Of a stretch of 64,000 nucleotides of DNA, positions 9,145-18,975 are shown piece after piece. Below the pieces are notes generated by a model. That model worked only from the letters and a program-made list of their open reading frames with translations. It had not been told where the DNA came from and made no database searches. The stretch is from Prochlorococcus marinus bv. HNLC1 (GTDB lineage Bacteria > Cyanobacteriota > Cyanobacteriia > PCC-6307 > Cyanobiaceae): positions 580,358-644,357 of the forward strand of contig GL947594.1 of the NCBI GenBank assembly GCA_000218705.1, in the 5' to 3' direction. The position numbers and the translations under genes were made by a program. Numbering within the stretch: the first letter of the stretch is position 1; each line of letters starts with the position of its first letter.

Positions 9145-12100
9145 GAGACTAAAGATTGCAAGTTAACATTAAATGAATTTGACTCTAAAAGTTTTGCGGC
9201 ACCATTAATATCACTTACACAGAATTGATCACCAAATTTTACATAAGTAACAGAATCATTAGATTTTACTGCCGCCAATACTGGGGTTTTCACACCACAC
9301 TTATCTCTATCTGCTTTAAACTTTATTAAGCAATTCCTTATTTTATTTTGCACTCTAATATCAGATGCCTGTTCACATTTGAGATTTATTATTAATAATT
9401 TTAGATTATCAATTTCTCTGCAATCTTCAACAATCAATTGTGTCTTATCACTTCTTTTATCAATAGTACCCCATACAAGAAGTCTAGTATCTGTGATCAA
9501 AAATTCAGAAAGTCTAAGATAAGTTTTAGGAAAAACTACTGCTTCGCAAGTCCCTGATAAATCCTCAAGTTGTATAATTGCCATCCTGTCACCTTTTTTA
9601 GTTGTAATTTGCCTTAATTCTGGAATCATTCCAACTAAACTAATTTTACTTTTATCTTTAAATTCTTCTAATAAAGAGATACTAATAGGTGAGATTAATC
9701 TAGCAGGCTTAGAAAGATGCTTAAGAGGATGATCAGACAGATAAAAACCTAAAAGCTGCTTTTCTAATCTTAGTTTCTCTATTAGAGTATAATCTTCTAC
9801 TTTAGTATTCTTATTTAAAGAAATATCTAAACTATCAATTTTATTATCAATATCAAATAAATTTCCTTGTCCAGAAATACGATCACGATTTCTTGACGCA
9901 GCCCATTCAGTCACATACTCAAGATCAGCTAATAATTGCGCTCTATTTTTATCCTTAGAAAATTCATCAAGGGCTCCACAATGAATTAATGATTCTAGAT
10001 TCCTTTTATTTAAAATGTTAACAGGTAACCTATCGCATAAATCTGATAATGATTTAAAAGCTCCAAATTTATTTCTATTATCAATAATATTTTTAATTGC
10101 GGAATCACCTAAATTCTTGATAGCAGATAATCCAAATAATATTTGTTCGTTTTTTATCGTAAAATCATATCCAGATAAATTTATGCTGGGAGATATAACT
10201 TCTATTCCCATTGAATAACAATTAGAAATATATCGTTGCATCTTATCAGTGGAACCTGAATTTACAGACAATAAAGCTGCCATATAAGCAACAGGAAAAT
10301 GTGCTTTTAAGAATGCTGTTTGATAAGTAACAGCCCCATAAGCGGTAGAGTGACTTTTATTAAAGCAATACTCAGCGAATAAAACCATTTGATCAAAAAG
10401 ATCATTAGCTATTTTCTTATCTACTCCTTTATTAATTGAACCTTCGATAAAAATACTTCTATGTTTAACCATCTCTGAAACTTTTTTCTTACCCATCGCC
10501 CTTCGAAGTAAATCTGCATCGCCAAGAGAATATCCTGCTAAATCTTGAGCGATTTTCATAATCTGTTCTTGATAAACCATTATTCCGTATGTTTCAGTCA
10601 GTATTGATTCAATAAATGGATGTGGAAAATCAATTTTTTCAGAGCCATTTTTTCTCTTAATAAATTTTGGTATCAATCCTGCATCAAGAGGTCCTGGTCT
10701 GTACAAAGCTAAAATCGATGAAATATCTTCTAATGAATTAGGCTTGAAATCTTTAACAACCTGCTTCATACCAGAAGATTCCAATTGAAATATACCTTCT
10801 AAATCTCCTCTACCAATAAGATTAAAAGTTTTTGTATCATTTTCTGGCAATGTATCAAGATTTATTTTTGTTCCTGTCGAAGATTCTATTAATGAAACAG
10901 TTTTATTAAGCATTGTAAGATTTTTTAATCCAAGAAAATCCATTTTTAGAAGACCTAGAGACTCAATATCATCCATTGAGTATTGAGTAATAATTTGACC
11001 ATCATTATTCCTCTGTAAGGGTACAAGTTTATCAAGGCGCTCTGATGATATAACAACTCCCGCGGCATGGACTCCGTATGTTTTATTGGTTCCTTCAATT
11101 CTGATAGCTAAATCAACCCACTTTTTTACCTTACTATCATTAGTATATTTTTCTAGAAATTCTGGAGTTGGTGTATTTTTATCTATCATCTCATTTAATT
11201 TATATGGTTTGCCTCTAACTACTGGAATTAATTTTGCTAACTTATCTGACTCGCCATAAGGTATATCAAGAACTCTTGCCACATCTTTTAATACGGCTTT
11301 AGAGGTCATTTTATTAAATGTAATTATTTGAGCAACTTTTTCTTCTCCATATCGATCGGTTACATATTCAATAACTTCATTTCTTCTATCAATACAAAAG
11401 TCCGTATCAATATCAGGCATAGATTTTCTTGCAGGATTTAAAAACCTTTCAAAAAGTAATCCATGCTTAACTGGATCAATATTAGTAATTTGTAAAGAAT
11501 ATGCGACCAGTGATCCTGCCGCTGATCCTCTCCCTGGGCCAACAGGAATAGAGTTATCTCTAGCAAATTTAATATAATCCCAAACAACTAAAAAATAATC
11601 AGGGAAGCCCATATCCTCAATAATTTTTAACTCAGTATTTAATCTTTTTTTATACTCATCACTTATCTCTTGGAAGGAGTTTTTAAACAATCTTTTCTTT
11701 AAACCATCTTCTGATACTTCCTTGAGAAAATCTATAGCCTTTTTATTTTCTAATAAAGGATACTTTGGCATTCTATATTCACCAAATAATTCAAAAATTT
11801 CGACCTTATTTGAAATCTCAGTTGTATTGTTGATAGCTTCTCTAATTATTTCCATATCAATATGATCTCGAAAAAGATTTAACATCTCTTCCTCTCCTTT
11901 TATATATTCAGTTCCTGTGTACCTCAGTCTTTTTTGATCACTAATTAATTTACCTGTCAAAACGCAAAGTAAAGCATCATGAGCTCCAACATCCTTATTG
12001 GATATATAGTGAGCATCATTAGTTGCAATAATCTTAATACCATACTTTTTACCTATTCTAATTATTTCTATATTTACAACTCTGTCTTCAATAGATCCAT

Positions 12101-12647
12101 GATCTTGTATTTCTAAATAAAAGTCTTCACCAAAAACTTTTTGATACCATTTTGCAGTATTCTCAGCAACATCGATTCTACCTTTTAAAATTGCCTGAGG
12201 AATTTCACCACCTAAACATGCTGTCGAAATAATTAATCCTTCTTTATACTTTTGAAGCAAACGCTTATCAATACAAGGTCTTGAAAATATTCCCCTACCT
12301 CGCATACCATTTAAATGACTTAAAGTAGTTAATTTAACTAGATTCTTATATCCAACATAATTTTTTGCTAAGACAACCAAATGATATCTCTTTTCTTTCT
12401 TAGGTTGAGGATCATCTATAGAGCCATTTATTATATACATTTCGTTACCAATTATTGGTTTAATATCATATTTCTTACAGGTTTTAACTAATTCAAGAAC
12501 ACCATACATAACTCCATGATCCGTTAGAGCAATACTTTTCATGCCAAGTTGATTGGCTCTTTCTACGATTTTTGGAACCTGACTAGCCCCATCAAGCAAA
12601 CTATAATCACTATGGTTATGTAAAGGAACAAATCCCATTCTTGGCAA
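9141..12647 (-). CDS. dnaE: DNA polymerase III subunit alpha
   Basis: DnaE is the replicative polymerase. The 1168-aa protein contains an N-terminal PHP domain (HNHSDYSLLDG at 10-20, LTDHGVMYG), the palm with GPGRGSAAGS (370-379) and the catalytic aspartates in PDIDTD (Asp412, Asp414), a further metal aspartate in KMDFLGLKN, a double helix-hairpin-helix region and an OB fold (EAVVFPKTY). Length is typical of DnaE1. The start ATG is 12-15 residues before the PHP motif, as expected. It is transcribed away from gatA with a 69-bp gap. Confidence 0.98.
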   Translation of the reverse strand: MPRMGFVPLHNHSDYSLLDGASQVPKIVERANQLGMKSIALTDHGVMYGVLELVKTCKKYDIKPIIGNEMYIINGSIDDPQPKKEKRYHLVVLAKNYVGYKNLVKLTTLSHLNGMRGRGIFSRPCIDKRLLQKYKEGLIISTACLGGEIPQAILKGRIDVAENTAKWYQKVFGEDFYLEIQDHGSIEDRVVNIEIIRIGKKYGIKIIATNDAHYISNKDVGAHDALLCVLTGKLISDQKRLRYTGTEYIKGEEEMLNLFRDHIDMEIIREAINNTTEISNKVEIFELFGEYRMPKYPLLENKKAIDFLKEVSEDGLKKRLFKNSFQEISDEYKKRLNTELKIIEDMGFPDYFLVVWDYIKFARDNSIPVGPGRGSAAGSLVAYSLQITNIDPVKHGLLFERFLNPARKSMPDIDTDFCIDRRNEVIEYVTDRYGEEKVAQIITFNKMTSKAVLKDVARVLDIPYGESDKLAKLIPVVRGKPYKLNEMIDKNTPTPEFLEKYTNDSKVKKWVDLAIRIEGTNKTYGVHAAGVVISSERLDKLVPLQRNNDGQIITQYSMDDIESLGLLKMDFLGLKNLTMLNKTVSLIESSTGTKINLDTLPENDTKTFNLIGRGDLEGIFQLESSGMKQVVKDFKPNSLEDISSILALYRPGPLDAGLIPKFIKRKNGSEKIDFPHPFIESILTETYGIMVYQEQIMKIAQDLAGYSLGDADLLRRAMGKKKVSEMVKHRSIFIEGSINKGVDKKIANDLFDQMVLFAEYCFNKSHSTAYGAVTYQTAFLKAHFPVAYMAALLSVNSGSTDKMQRYISNCYSMGIEVISPSINLSGYDFTIKNEQILFGLSAIKNLGDSAIKNIIDNRNKFGAFKSLSDLCDRLPVNILNKRNLESLIHCGALDEFSKDKNRAQLLADLEYVTEWAASRNRDRISGQGNLFDIDNKIDSLDISLNKNTKVEDYTLIEKLRLEKQLLGFYLSDHPLKHLSKPARLISPISISLLEEFKDKSKISLVGMIPELRQITTKKGDRMAIIQLEDLSGTCEAVVFPKTYLRLSEFLITDTRLLVWGTIDKRSDKTQLIVEDCREIDNLKLLIINLKCEQASDIRVQNKIRNCLIKFKADRDKCGVKTPVLAAVKSNDSVTYVKFGDQFCVSDINGAAKLLESNSFNVNLQSLVS

Positions 12648-12716
12648 TATTCATATTTATAAGATAATGAAATTTATAAAAAGATCTATAAAAAATAAAA
12701 GATATTAATTATTAAT

Positions 12717-14171
12717 TTAAAATTTGATCTTTGGTCTACTTATGATTAAGTTTGCATCTTGTTCAAAAATATGAGCTGCATTTAAAATTTTTTCTTCTTG
12801 TAAAACATCTCCTATTAATTGTAATCCAATTGGAAGACCTTTTTTATCAAAACCGCAGGGGATTGTGATTGCAGGGAGTCCTGCCAAGTTTACTGGTACT
12901 GTTAAAAGATCAGAAAGATACATAGATAAAGGATCATTGGAATAGTCTCCTTTTAAAAAAGCGGTTGTAGGACAAGTCGGCGATAACAAGATATCTACAT
13001 TTTCAAAAGCCTTATCAAAGTCATTTTTAATTAAAGTTCTAACTCTTTGTGCCTTTTTATAATATGCATCACTATAACCAGCCGATAGAGCATAGGTTCC
13101 TATTAAAATTCTTCTTTGAACTTCATCTCCAAATCCTTCACTTCTACTTTGTGAAGTCATATCAGATAAATTATCTGTACCTAAGGATCTATATCCATAT
13201 TTAACTCCGTCATATCTAGCTAAATTTGCAGAGGCTTCAGATGGTGCAATCACATAGTAGGTAGCAATACCATCATTAAATCTGGGGCAACTAATATCAA
13301 TTATCTCTGCTCCAAGTGATTGAAATCTATTAATACTCTTTTCTATTGATGTTTTAACTTCATCATCAAGACCTGGATGTTCTAAGCATTCTTTAATAAT
13401 CCCAATTTTTAAACCTTTAATTGAATTATTAAGACTAGATATATAATCTGGGACTGGAAAATCTAATGAAGTAGAGTCAAATGGATCGTTTCCAGAAATA
13501 ACCGATAGTATTTCTGCTGAATCTGAAACCGTATTTGTGATTGGCCCTATTTGATCAAGAGAACTCGCGAATGCGATCAATCCCCACCGACTAACTCTTC
13601 CATATGTTGGCTTCAAGCCAACAACTCCGCAAAATGAAGCCGGTTGCCTTATTGATCCACCTGTATCAGAGCCAATCGAGGCAAGACATAAGCCAGCAGC
13701 TACAGATGCTGCACTCCCTCCAGAGCTTCCTCCAGGTACTCTATTTAGATCCCATGGATTAGAAGTAACACCAAAAGCAGATGTTTCTGTTGAACTACCC
13801 ATAGCAAATTCATCTAAATTTGTTTTTCCAAGGCATATTGCACCTTCTCTCCATAAGTTTTTAGTAACTGTAGATTCGTATGGAGCAACAAAATTTCTTA
13901 ACATATTACTAGAGCAGGATGTAATTATTCCTTTTGTACAAAGGTTATCCTTTATAGAGATTGGAAGTCCAGACAATAGAGGAAGTTTGGAGTTATCAGT
14001 AATTTGTTTATCTATAAACTCAGCTTGCTGTAAAGCTTTCTCTTTAGTAATTGTGGTGAACGCGTTAATCTTTGGATTTAAATTATTAACTTTATCAATA
14101 AAATCAATAACTAATTCTTTTACAGAAGAATTCCCACTATTAATTTCATTGCGATAAGATTTAAAATCCAT
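12717..14171 (-). CDS. gatA: Asp-tRNA(Asn)/Glu-tRNA(Gln) amidotransferase subunit A
   Basis: GatA releases ammonia from glutamine for the GatCAB transamidation of misacylated Glu-tRNA(Gln). The 484-aa amidase shows the Ser-cisSer-Lys triad: Lys74 in PISIKDNLC, Ser149 in GGSSGGSAA and Ser173 in [10 protein letters not shown]. These spacings match characterised GatA. GatB and GatC are not in this window. It lies downstream of the DUF1816 gene on the same strand. Confidence 0.97.
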   Translation of the reverse strand: MDFKSYRNEINSGNSSVKELVIDFIDKVNNLNPKINAFTTITKEKALQQAEFIDKQITDNSKLPLLSGLPISIKDNLCTKGIITSCSSNMLRNFVAPYESTVTKNLWREGAICLGKTNLDEFAMGSSTETSAFGVTSNPWDLNRVPGGSSGGSAASVAAGLCLASIGSDTGGSIRQPASFCGVVGLKPTYGRVSRWGLIAFASSLDQIGPITNTVSDSAEILSVISGNDPFDSTSLDFPVPDYISSLNNSIKGLKIGIIKECLEHPGLDDEVKTSIEKSINRFQSLGAEIIDISCPRFNDGIATYYVIAPSEASANLARYDGVKYGYRSLGTDNLSDMTSQSRSEGFGDEVQRRILIGTYALSAGYSDAYYKKAQRVRTLIKNDFDKAFENVDILLSPTCPTTAFLKGDYSNDPLSMYLSDLLTVPVNLAGLPAITIPCGFDKKGLPIGLQLIGDVLQEEKILNAAHIFEQDANLIISRPKIKF

Positions 14172-14206
14172 GTAAGTAAGTAAAGTGTATAGGGAAAGTT
14201 ATATTA

Positions 14207-14440
14207 CTACTGAATTGTCAATGGTTCACTTTTTTTACATCTCATAAGGCTATGAGAAATATTTTTTGATCCTTCATCATTTAAATCGCTTAGAAATGTT
14301 TCCAAATTTCCTTCCAGACTTTTTTTCGTTAAAAATGGACCAAACCAATAAATAACATCTGGGGCCTGCGTTTCAACTTTGGCCCACCAAGCTAAACCAA
14401 GCTTGTTTCCTAATTTTCTAATCAATTTAGTTGGTCTCAT
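14207..14440 (-). CDS. DUF1816 domain protein
   Basis: The 77-aa protein carries the cyanobacterial DUF1816 pattern LAWWAKVETQAPDVIYWFGPFLTKKSLE. This domain occurs alone or beside phycobilisome linker-like sequences, and its role is unknown. There is no signal peptide or membrane helix. The ATG at 14440 is the only start that keeps the conserved basic N-terminus (RPTKLIRKLGNKLG). It lies 35 bp upstream of gatA. Confidence 0.85.
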   Translation of the reverse strand: MRPTKLIRKLGNKLGLAWWAKVETQAPDVIYWFGPFLTKKSLEGNLETFLSDLNDEGSKNISHSLMRCKKSEPLTIQ

Positions 14441-14576
14441 AAGACCATAATAGTAGTTTGTTAAATTCTATACAATTTCTGGCTAATATTTCAACAATTA
14501 GTAAATATTAAAAAGTAATGTATTGAAATTATGATAAATGTCTTAAGACGATTAATTTACATCATTAAATTTATTT

Positions 14577-15563
14577 TTACTTAGTTAAATAACTTATACA
14601 TATACCTGCTGCTACAGAAGCATTTAGACTTGTAGTCTTGCCTATCAAAGGTATTTTCAATAAATAATCACAGTATTTCTGAGTAATTAAAGATATTCCT
14701 TTATTTTCGGAACCAATTACTATAACTAATGGCATATTTTCTTTAAATTTATACACGCTCTCTTTTGCTTTCTCTGATAGTCCCACCACTAAAAAACCTT
14801 CATCTTTTAATGTTTGTAATGATCTATTCAAATTAACGACTCTACTAATAGGTAGATTTTCTAAAGCTCCTGCTGCGACCTTAGAAACTGTTCCAGTTAT
14901 GCCTGCTGATCTTCTCTGAGGAAGTATGAGGCCAGAGCATCCAAAAGCCTCTGCTGATCTAATAATTGCTCCTACATTATGAGGATCTGTAATTCCATCA
15001 AGACAAATTAGTACTGGAGAAGTTTTATTTACTCTAGAAAAGCTTATAAGTTCATCTAAAGGTAAAGTTTTCGTATAAGAAACTTGTAAAGCTATTCCTT
15101 GATGTACAGCTCCTCTTGTTATTTGAGAAATTCTTGACCATGAAACTTCTTCAACGAGAACACCTTTATTTTTAATTTCTTTAAGTAAAATAAAAAATTT
15201 TTCTGAAGATCTGATTTCAGAAGTACACCATATTCTATTTACAGGTCTGCCGCTCTCTAAAGATGCTAATACTGAATGCTTTCCCCAAATAAAATCTTCT
15301 AAGTTAGTTTCTGCAAATTGATTGTTATTTTTATGAATTTTTATCTCACTTGAATTTTTAGAAGATTTTCTATAATTATTTTTTGATTGGTATTCATAAT
15401 CATTTTTATCTACTAGAAAATTATTATTAGAAGACTTACTGTAATTTCGTTGAGAATCATCTGTTCTTTTTGTTTTCTTTTTACTAAAACTCTTTGATTC
15501 TTGATTATCTCTAAAATTATTTTTAGAGAATTTTCCATATTTATTATTTGATTTACTTTTCAT
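14577..15563 (-). CDS. rlmB: TrmH/SpoU-family rRNA 2'-O-methyltransferase (RlmB-like)
   Basis: This is probably the 23S rRNA Gm2251 methyltransferase. After about 90 residues of Ser/Asn/Lys-rich, probably disordered sequence comes the substrate-binding domain (WGKHSVLASLESGRPV). The SpoU knot domain follows with CLDGITDPHNVGAIIRSAEAF, the arginine-containing LPQRRSAG, VIGSENKGIS and the knotted LIGKTTSLNASVAAGI. The long N-terminal extension is seen in cyanobacterial members. It is followed 13 bp upstream by mrnC, forming an RNA-processing operon. Confidence 0.92.
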   Translation of the reverse strand: MKSKSNNKYGKFSKNNFRDNQESKSFSKKKTKRTDDSQRNYSKSSNNNFLVDKNDYEYQSKNNYRKSSKNSSEIKIHKNNNQFAETNLEDFIWGKHSVLASLESGRPVNRIWCTSEIRSSEKFFILLKEIKNKGVLVEEVSWSRISQITRGAVHQGIALQVSYTKTLPLDELISFSRVNKTSPVLICLDGITDPHNVGAIIRSAEAFGCSGLILPQRRSAGITGTVSKVAAGALENLPISRVVNLNRSLQTLKDEGFLVVGLSEKAKESVYKFKENMPLVIVIGSENKGISLITQKYCDYLLKIPLIGKTTSLNASVAAGICISYLTK

Positions 15564-15576
15564 AAAAATTTTTTGA

Positions 15577-15969
15577 TTACTTTAATTCTAATTGGTCAAA
15601 AAGATCTGATAATCTTTTTGGATTATTTAAAAATAACCAACCAATTAACGTCTCAAAGCCAGTAGATTTTGCATAAATATTTGGTTGAATTCCTTTTGGA
15701 GATCTTTTTGTTTTATTTCTAGCTCTTCTTACAAGATCAATTTCAAAATCATTTAATAATGGTTCTAAAAAAATTAAAGATTCTGCTTGGGAATTAGCTT
15801 TAACATTATTAACAACAGATAAGTGCAAATCCTTTGATTTTGCAGGCATTTTTATGTATCTCATTCTTTGATGTAATTCCCAAACAGCATCTCCTAACCA
15901 AGCTAGCTGAATAACCCCGATTTCAAAAGTTGTTTCAGTTGGTTCTAGATTAATTAACCAGTTTTTCAA
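15577..15969 (-). CDS. mrnC: Mini-ribonuclease III (MrnC)
   Basis: Mini-III is an RNase III catalytic domain without the double-stranded RNA-binding domain; it matures 23S rRNA in bacteria that possess it. The 130-aa protein shows LAWLGDAVWELHQRMRY (RNase III signature helix with Asp) and ATGFETLIGWLFL-like STGFETLIGWLFL with the second metal-binding glutamate. It overlaps the STAS gene by 4 bp and sits 13 bp from rlmB, so translation is likely coupled. Confidence 0.94.
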   Translation of the reverse strand: MKNWLINLEPTETTFEIGVIQLAWLGDAVWELHQRMRYIKMPAKSKDLHLSVVNNVKANSQAESLIFLEPLLNDFEIDLVRRARNKTKRSPKGIQPNIYAKSTGFETLIGWLFLNNPKRLSDLFDQLELK

Positions 15970-16331
15970 GTTTTTAATTTTTGTAAGGCATTTTCCAGAG
16001 TAGACTCTAATTTTAAAAAATCTCCTAATCTAACTAATTTAATAGTTTGAACAACTCTAGAATTTCCAATTACAGAAAAATCCAGCTTAAGTTTTTTACA
16101 TTCCTTAGCTGTTTGAACAAGTGCTCCAAGACCTGAGGAGTCTAGAAAATCTATCTTAGTTAGATCAATCACAAATGGCATAGGATCCTTTTCAAGATAA
16201 CTGGTGACAAATGTCTTAAATTGTTTCTCAGAAAAGGCATCTAACTGTCCTGTAAAAGTAAAAATGATTTTTTTTTCTTTTACAGTAATGTTTCCCCGTA
16301 GAGAAACTGTAAGTCTTTGGAAGTCTTCTAT
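15966..16331 (-). CDS. STAS-domain protein (anti-sigma-factor-antagonist-like), non-canonical start
   Basis: This is a stand-alone STAS domain, the fold of SpoIIAA/RsbV-type phosphoregulated switches. The signature IDLTKIDFLDSSGLGALV includes the phosphorylatable serine pair after Asp. The reading frame stays open upstream of the first ATG (16181) and encodes the missing first strands (FQRLTVSLRGNITVKEKKII, then TFTGQLDAFSEKQF). No ATG, GTG or TTG lies there. A GGAGG Shine-Dalgarno at 16344-16340 sits 8 nt before ATA (16331-16329) and 5 nt before ATC (16334-16332), so one of these probably initiates. The mrnC start overlaps its end. Confidence 0.8.
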   Translation of the reverse strand: MEDFQRLTVSLRGNITVKEKKIIFTFTGQLDAFSEKQFKTFVTSYLEKDPMPFVIDLTKIDFLDSSGLGALVQTAKECKKLKLDFSVIGNSRVVQTIKLVRLGDFLKLESTLENALQKLKT

Positions 16332-16339
16332 GATTTATT

Positions 16340-16344
16340 CCTCC
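16340..16344 (-). promoter_or_regulatory. Strong Shine-Dalgarno deciding the STAS gene start
   Basis: GGAGG preceded by a T run on the minus strand is unusually perfect for this genome, where most genes lack a clear ribosome binding site. Its 5- or 8-nt distance to ATC or ATA supports initiation at a non-ATG codon. Confidence 0.6.
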
Positions 16345-16393
16345 AAAAAATAATTTATTAAATGTAATTATCAAATCAAAAGAATAGAATATG

Positions 16394-17536
16394 TCAACAT
16401 CTTTCTAACATTAGAGAAACAAAATTATTAAATAAATAATCTGAATCATGAGGGCCAGGAGAGGCTTCAGGGTGATATTGTACGCTAAAAATAGGTTTAT
16501 TTTTAATTTTTAAACCGGCAACAGTCTTGTCGTTTAGATTTAAAAAAGTAACTTCAGCTATATCTTTTGGGATTGAATCTGCCGCTAATGCAAATCCATG
16601 ATTTTGACTTGTTATGTCAATTTTATTACCAATACCACAGGGATGATTTAAACCACGATGTCCAAAAGATAATTTATAAGTTTTGCCGCCCAAAGCTAAT
16701 CCAAATATTTGATGACCCAAACAAATTCCAAACATGGGTATATTTCCTATCTCAATTAAATCCTTTGCTAACTTTATACCTTCATAAACACATGAAGGAT
16801 CTCCAGGTCCATTAGAAAAAAATATACCATTTGGCTCATAAGATAAAACTTTATCAATTGAAGTCTTAGAAGGTAAAACGATTACATCACAACCATAGTA
16901 AGTTAATCTATTTAAAATAGATTTTTTAATCCCAAAATCAATAGCAACAACTTTTAATTTTTCTTTTTTATGAATGCTTTTGATGTTTCCAAATGAAAAA
17001 TTAGATTCAGAATGATTCCAAAAATATTCTTTAGTAGTAGAAACCTGAGAAGCAAAATTCAATCCACTCATACTTGGAGTTTTATCTAAGTAGTTCCTGC
17101 AACTTTCGATACTAATATCATCGGAAATTATAATTCCATTCATTGAACCATTATTTCTTAATATCTTTACTAAAGCTCTCGTATCTATTCCAAATAAGCC
17201 TATTACATTATTTTTTTTTAACCACTGGTCTAAAGATAATTTTGATCTCCAATTACTGGTATTATTTGAAAAGTTTCTTACTATTATTCCTTTAACAATA
17301 TTATTATCAGATTCTGAATCCTCAAAGTTAATACCTGTATTCCCAATTTCTGGATATGTAAATACTAAAATCTGTCCAAAATAACTTGGATCAGTCATAA
17401 CTTCTTGATAACCAGTCATCCCAGTATTAAAAACGACCTCACCAATCGCTTTACCTTTTGCACCAAAGGAATAACCATTAAATATTACTCCATTATTAAG
17501 AACTAACTTCGCATTTTTTTTAAAAGGATCATTCAT
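16394..17536 (-). CDS. carA: Carbamoyl-phosphate synthase small subunit
   Basis: CarA is the glutaminase subunit supplying ammonia to CarB for carbamoyl phosphate, which feeds arginine and pyrimidine synthesis. The 380-aa protein has the N-terminal CPSase_sm domain (VVFNTGMTGYQEVMTDPSY) and a class-I GATase domain with Cys272 in GICLGHQ and His355/Glu357 in QYHPEASPGPHD. Length is normal. trpD lies 13 bp upstream on the same strand, making a trpD-carA pair. Confidence 0.97.
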   Translation of the reverse strand: MNDPFKKNAKLVLNNGVIFNGYSFGAKGKAIGEVVFNTGMTGYQEVMTDPSYFGQILVFTYPEIGNTGINFEDSESDNNIVKGIIVRNFSNNTSNWRSKLSLDQWLKKNNVIGLFGIDTRALVKILRNNGSMNGIIISDDISIESCRNYLDKTPSMSGLNFASQVSTTKEYFWNHSESNFSFGNIKSIHKKEKLKVVAIDFGIKKSILNRLTYYGCDVIVLPSKTSIDKVLSYEPNGIFFSNGPGDPSCVYEGIKLAKDLIEIGNIPMFGICLGHQIFGLALGGKTYKLSFGHRGLNHPCGIGNKIDITSQNHGFALAADSIPKDIAEVTFLNLNDKTVAGLKIKNKPIFSVQYHPEASPGPHDSDYLFNNFVSLMLERC

Positions 17537-17549
17537 TTGTTTAGTTTAT

Positions 17550-18584
17550 TTAATTTTCCTCTAAATAACTTTTTAAGTTTAGAAATTTTTGCATTGGCAA
17601 ACCTTTTTCTATAGAGGAGAAAGCGATATTAATACAATTAGAAAGATCATTTTCTATGCCAGACGCCCAAAGTACGAGAGCTGTATTAAAAGCCACTACA
17701 CTAATATGACTTTTATTTCCTTTCCCATTTAATACAGATATTAGTATCTCTTCATTAGTCAAATCTCCAGAAACAACGAGGTCATTATTAGAAATATTAT
17801 TAAATTTAAAATCAGAAAAATTAATGGTAGATGAATTTAAGACTCCATTCTCTAAAAAAATAATTTTGTTTTGCCCTTCTAGTGATGCCTCATCCAATCC
17901 GCCATATCCAAAGATGACGATGGCTCTTTTCATTCCAAGTTTTTGTAAAGCTAATGCCATGGGTTCGAGTTGATCCTCAGAAGCTACACCAAGGACTTGA
18001 GCATTCGGTCTTAGAGGATTTACTAATGGACCTAATTGATTAAAAACAGTTCGCACCCCAAGATCTTTTCTGATTGGAGCTAACTTGCCAAGTGATTTAT
18101 GCCATGCGGGAGCGAATAGAAAAGTAATTCCTATATCATCTAAAGCCTTTATAACCTTTTCTAAAGGGGCGTTTAAATTGATTCCTAAGTTAAATAGAAC
18201 ATCTGCAGAACCTACTTTCCCACTTGCACTTCTATTTCCATGTTTTGATACATTTACTCCACATGCAGAAGCGACAAAAGCAACAGCCGTAGAAATATTA
18301 AAAGTATTAGCTCCATCTCCTCCAGTACCGCATGTATCTACAAGAAATAAATCAGGCCTATCAATAGGCAAAACACAAGCATCAAGTAATATATTTGCCA
18401 TAGTTGCCAACTCTATACCAGTAACTCTTTTGCATCTTAAGCCTGCCAATATAGCAGCTGACTTTATTGGAGAAATATCATCATTAAGCCAACCATTCAT
18501 AAGAGTTCTTGACATATTTTCATCCAAATCATTCCCTTGAAGAATCGTTTCTAGAATTGAAGATATTTGATTTGATATTGTCAT
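17550..18584 (-). CDS. trpD: Anthranilate phosphoribosyltransferase
   Basis: TrpD transfers phosphoribosyl from PRPP to anthranilate in tryptophan synthesis. The 344-aa protein has the PRPP-binding loop [17 protein letters not shown] (83-99, GTGGDG at 86-91), the [15 protein letters not shown] anthranilate/PRPP segment and the metal-binding GGLDEAS. It starts 14 bp after the DUF3288 gene stops and precedes carA. Confidence 0.97.
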   Translation of the reverse strand: MTISNQISSILETILQGNDLDENMSRTLMNGWLNDDISPIKSAAILAGLRCKRVTGIELATMANILLDACVLPIDRPDLFLVDTCGTGGDGANTFNISTAVAFVASACGVNVSKHGNRSASGKVGSADVLFNLGINLNAPLEKVIKALDDIGITFLFAPAWHKSLGKLAPIRKDLGVRTVFNQLGPLVNPLRPNAQVLGVASEDQLEPMALALQKLGMKRAIVIFGYGGLDEASLEGQNKIIFLENGVLNSSTINFSDFKFNNISNNDLVVSGDLTNEEILISVLNGKGNKSHISVVAFNTALVLWASGIENDLSNCINIAFSSIEKGLPMQKFLNLKSYLEEN

Positions 18585-18598
18585 TTTGAGTTTGCAGA

Positions 18599-18895
18599 TT
18601 AGTTAGAAGTATCAAAACCTGAACCAATTAAATCTTTTGGTGCATTATTTGGTTTAAAATTATTTGACCAAATATCTCTTGTTTTTGCAAATAATAATTC
18701 TTCTGAAATATTCCAAAATTTGATAATCTTTTCTAAATCATTTTTAAGATCTTTTTCTCCAGGAAAATTTTGATATCTGTTAATTAATCTGGCTAAATTT
18801 ATTAAATCTATATCTGAAGGTATTTGTTTAACGACAAGAGCATCTATGATATTTTTATCAATATCATGAAGGGGATGAATCTGATCATCTTCCAT
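18599..18895 (-). CDS. DUF3288 family protein
   Basis: The 98-aa acidic soluble protein matches the cyanobacterial DUF3288 pattern: [41 protein letters not shown] and [16 protein letters not shown]. The role is unknown and no catalytic residues are evident. It is the promoter-proximal member of a DUF3288-trpD-carA run and is divergent from the ABC exporter. Confidence 0.88.
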   Translation of the reverse strand: MEDDQIHPLHDIDKNIIDALVVKQIPSDIDLINLARLINRYQNFPGEKDLKNDLEKIIKFWNISEELLFAKTRDIWSNNFKPNNAPKDLIGSGFDTSN

Positions 18896-18975
18896 AGTAA
18901 AAAAAGCTTATCTTTATAAAATTAGCTCACAAATTTAAAAATGAAACATTATCTTAATCTTATTGGAAAAACTTA

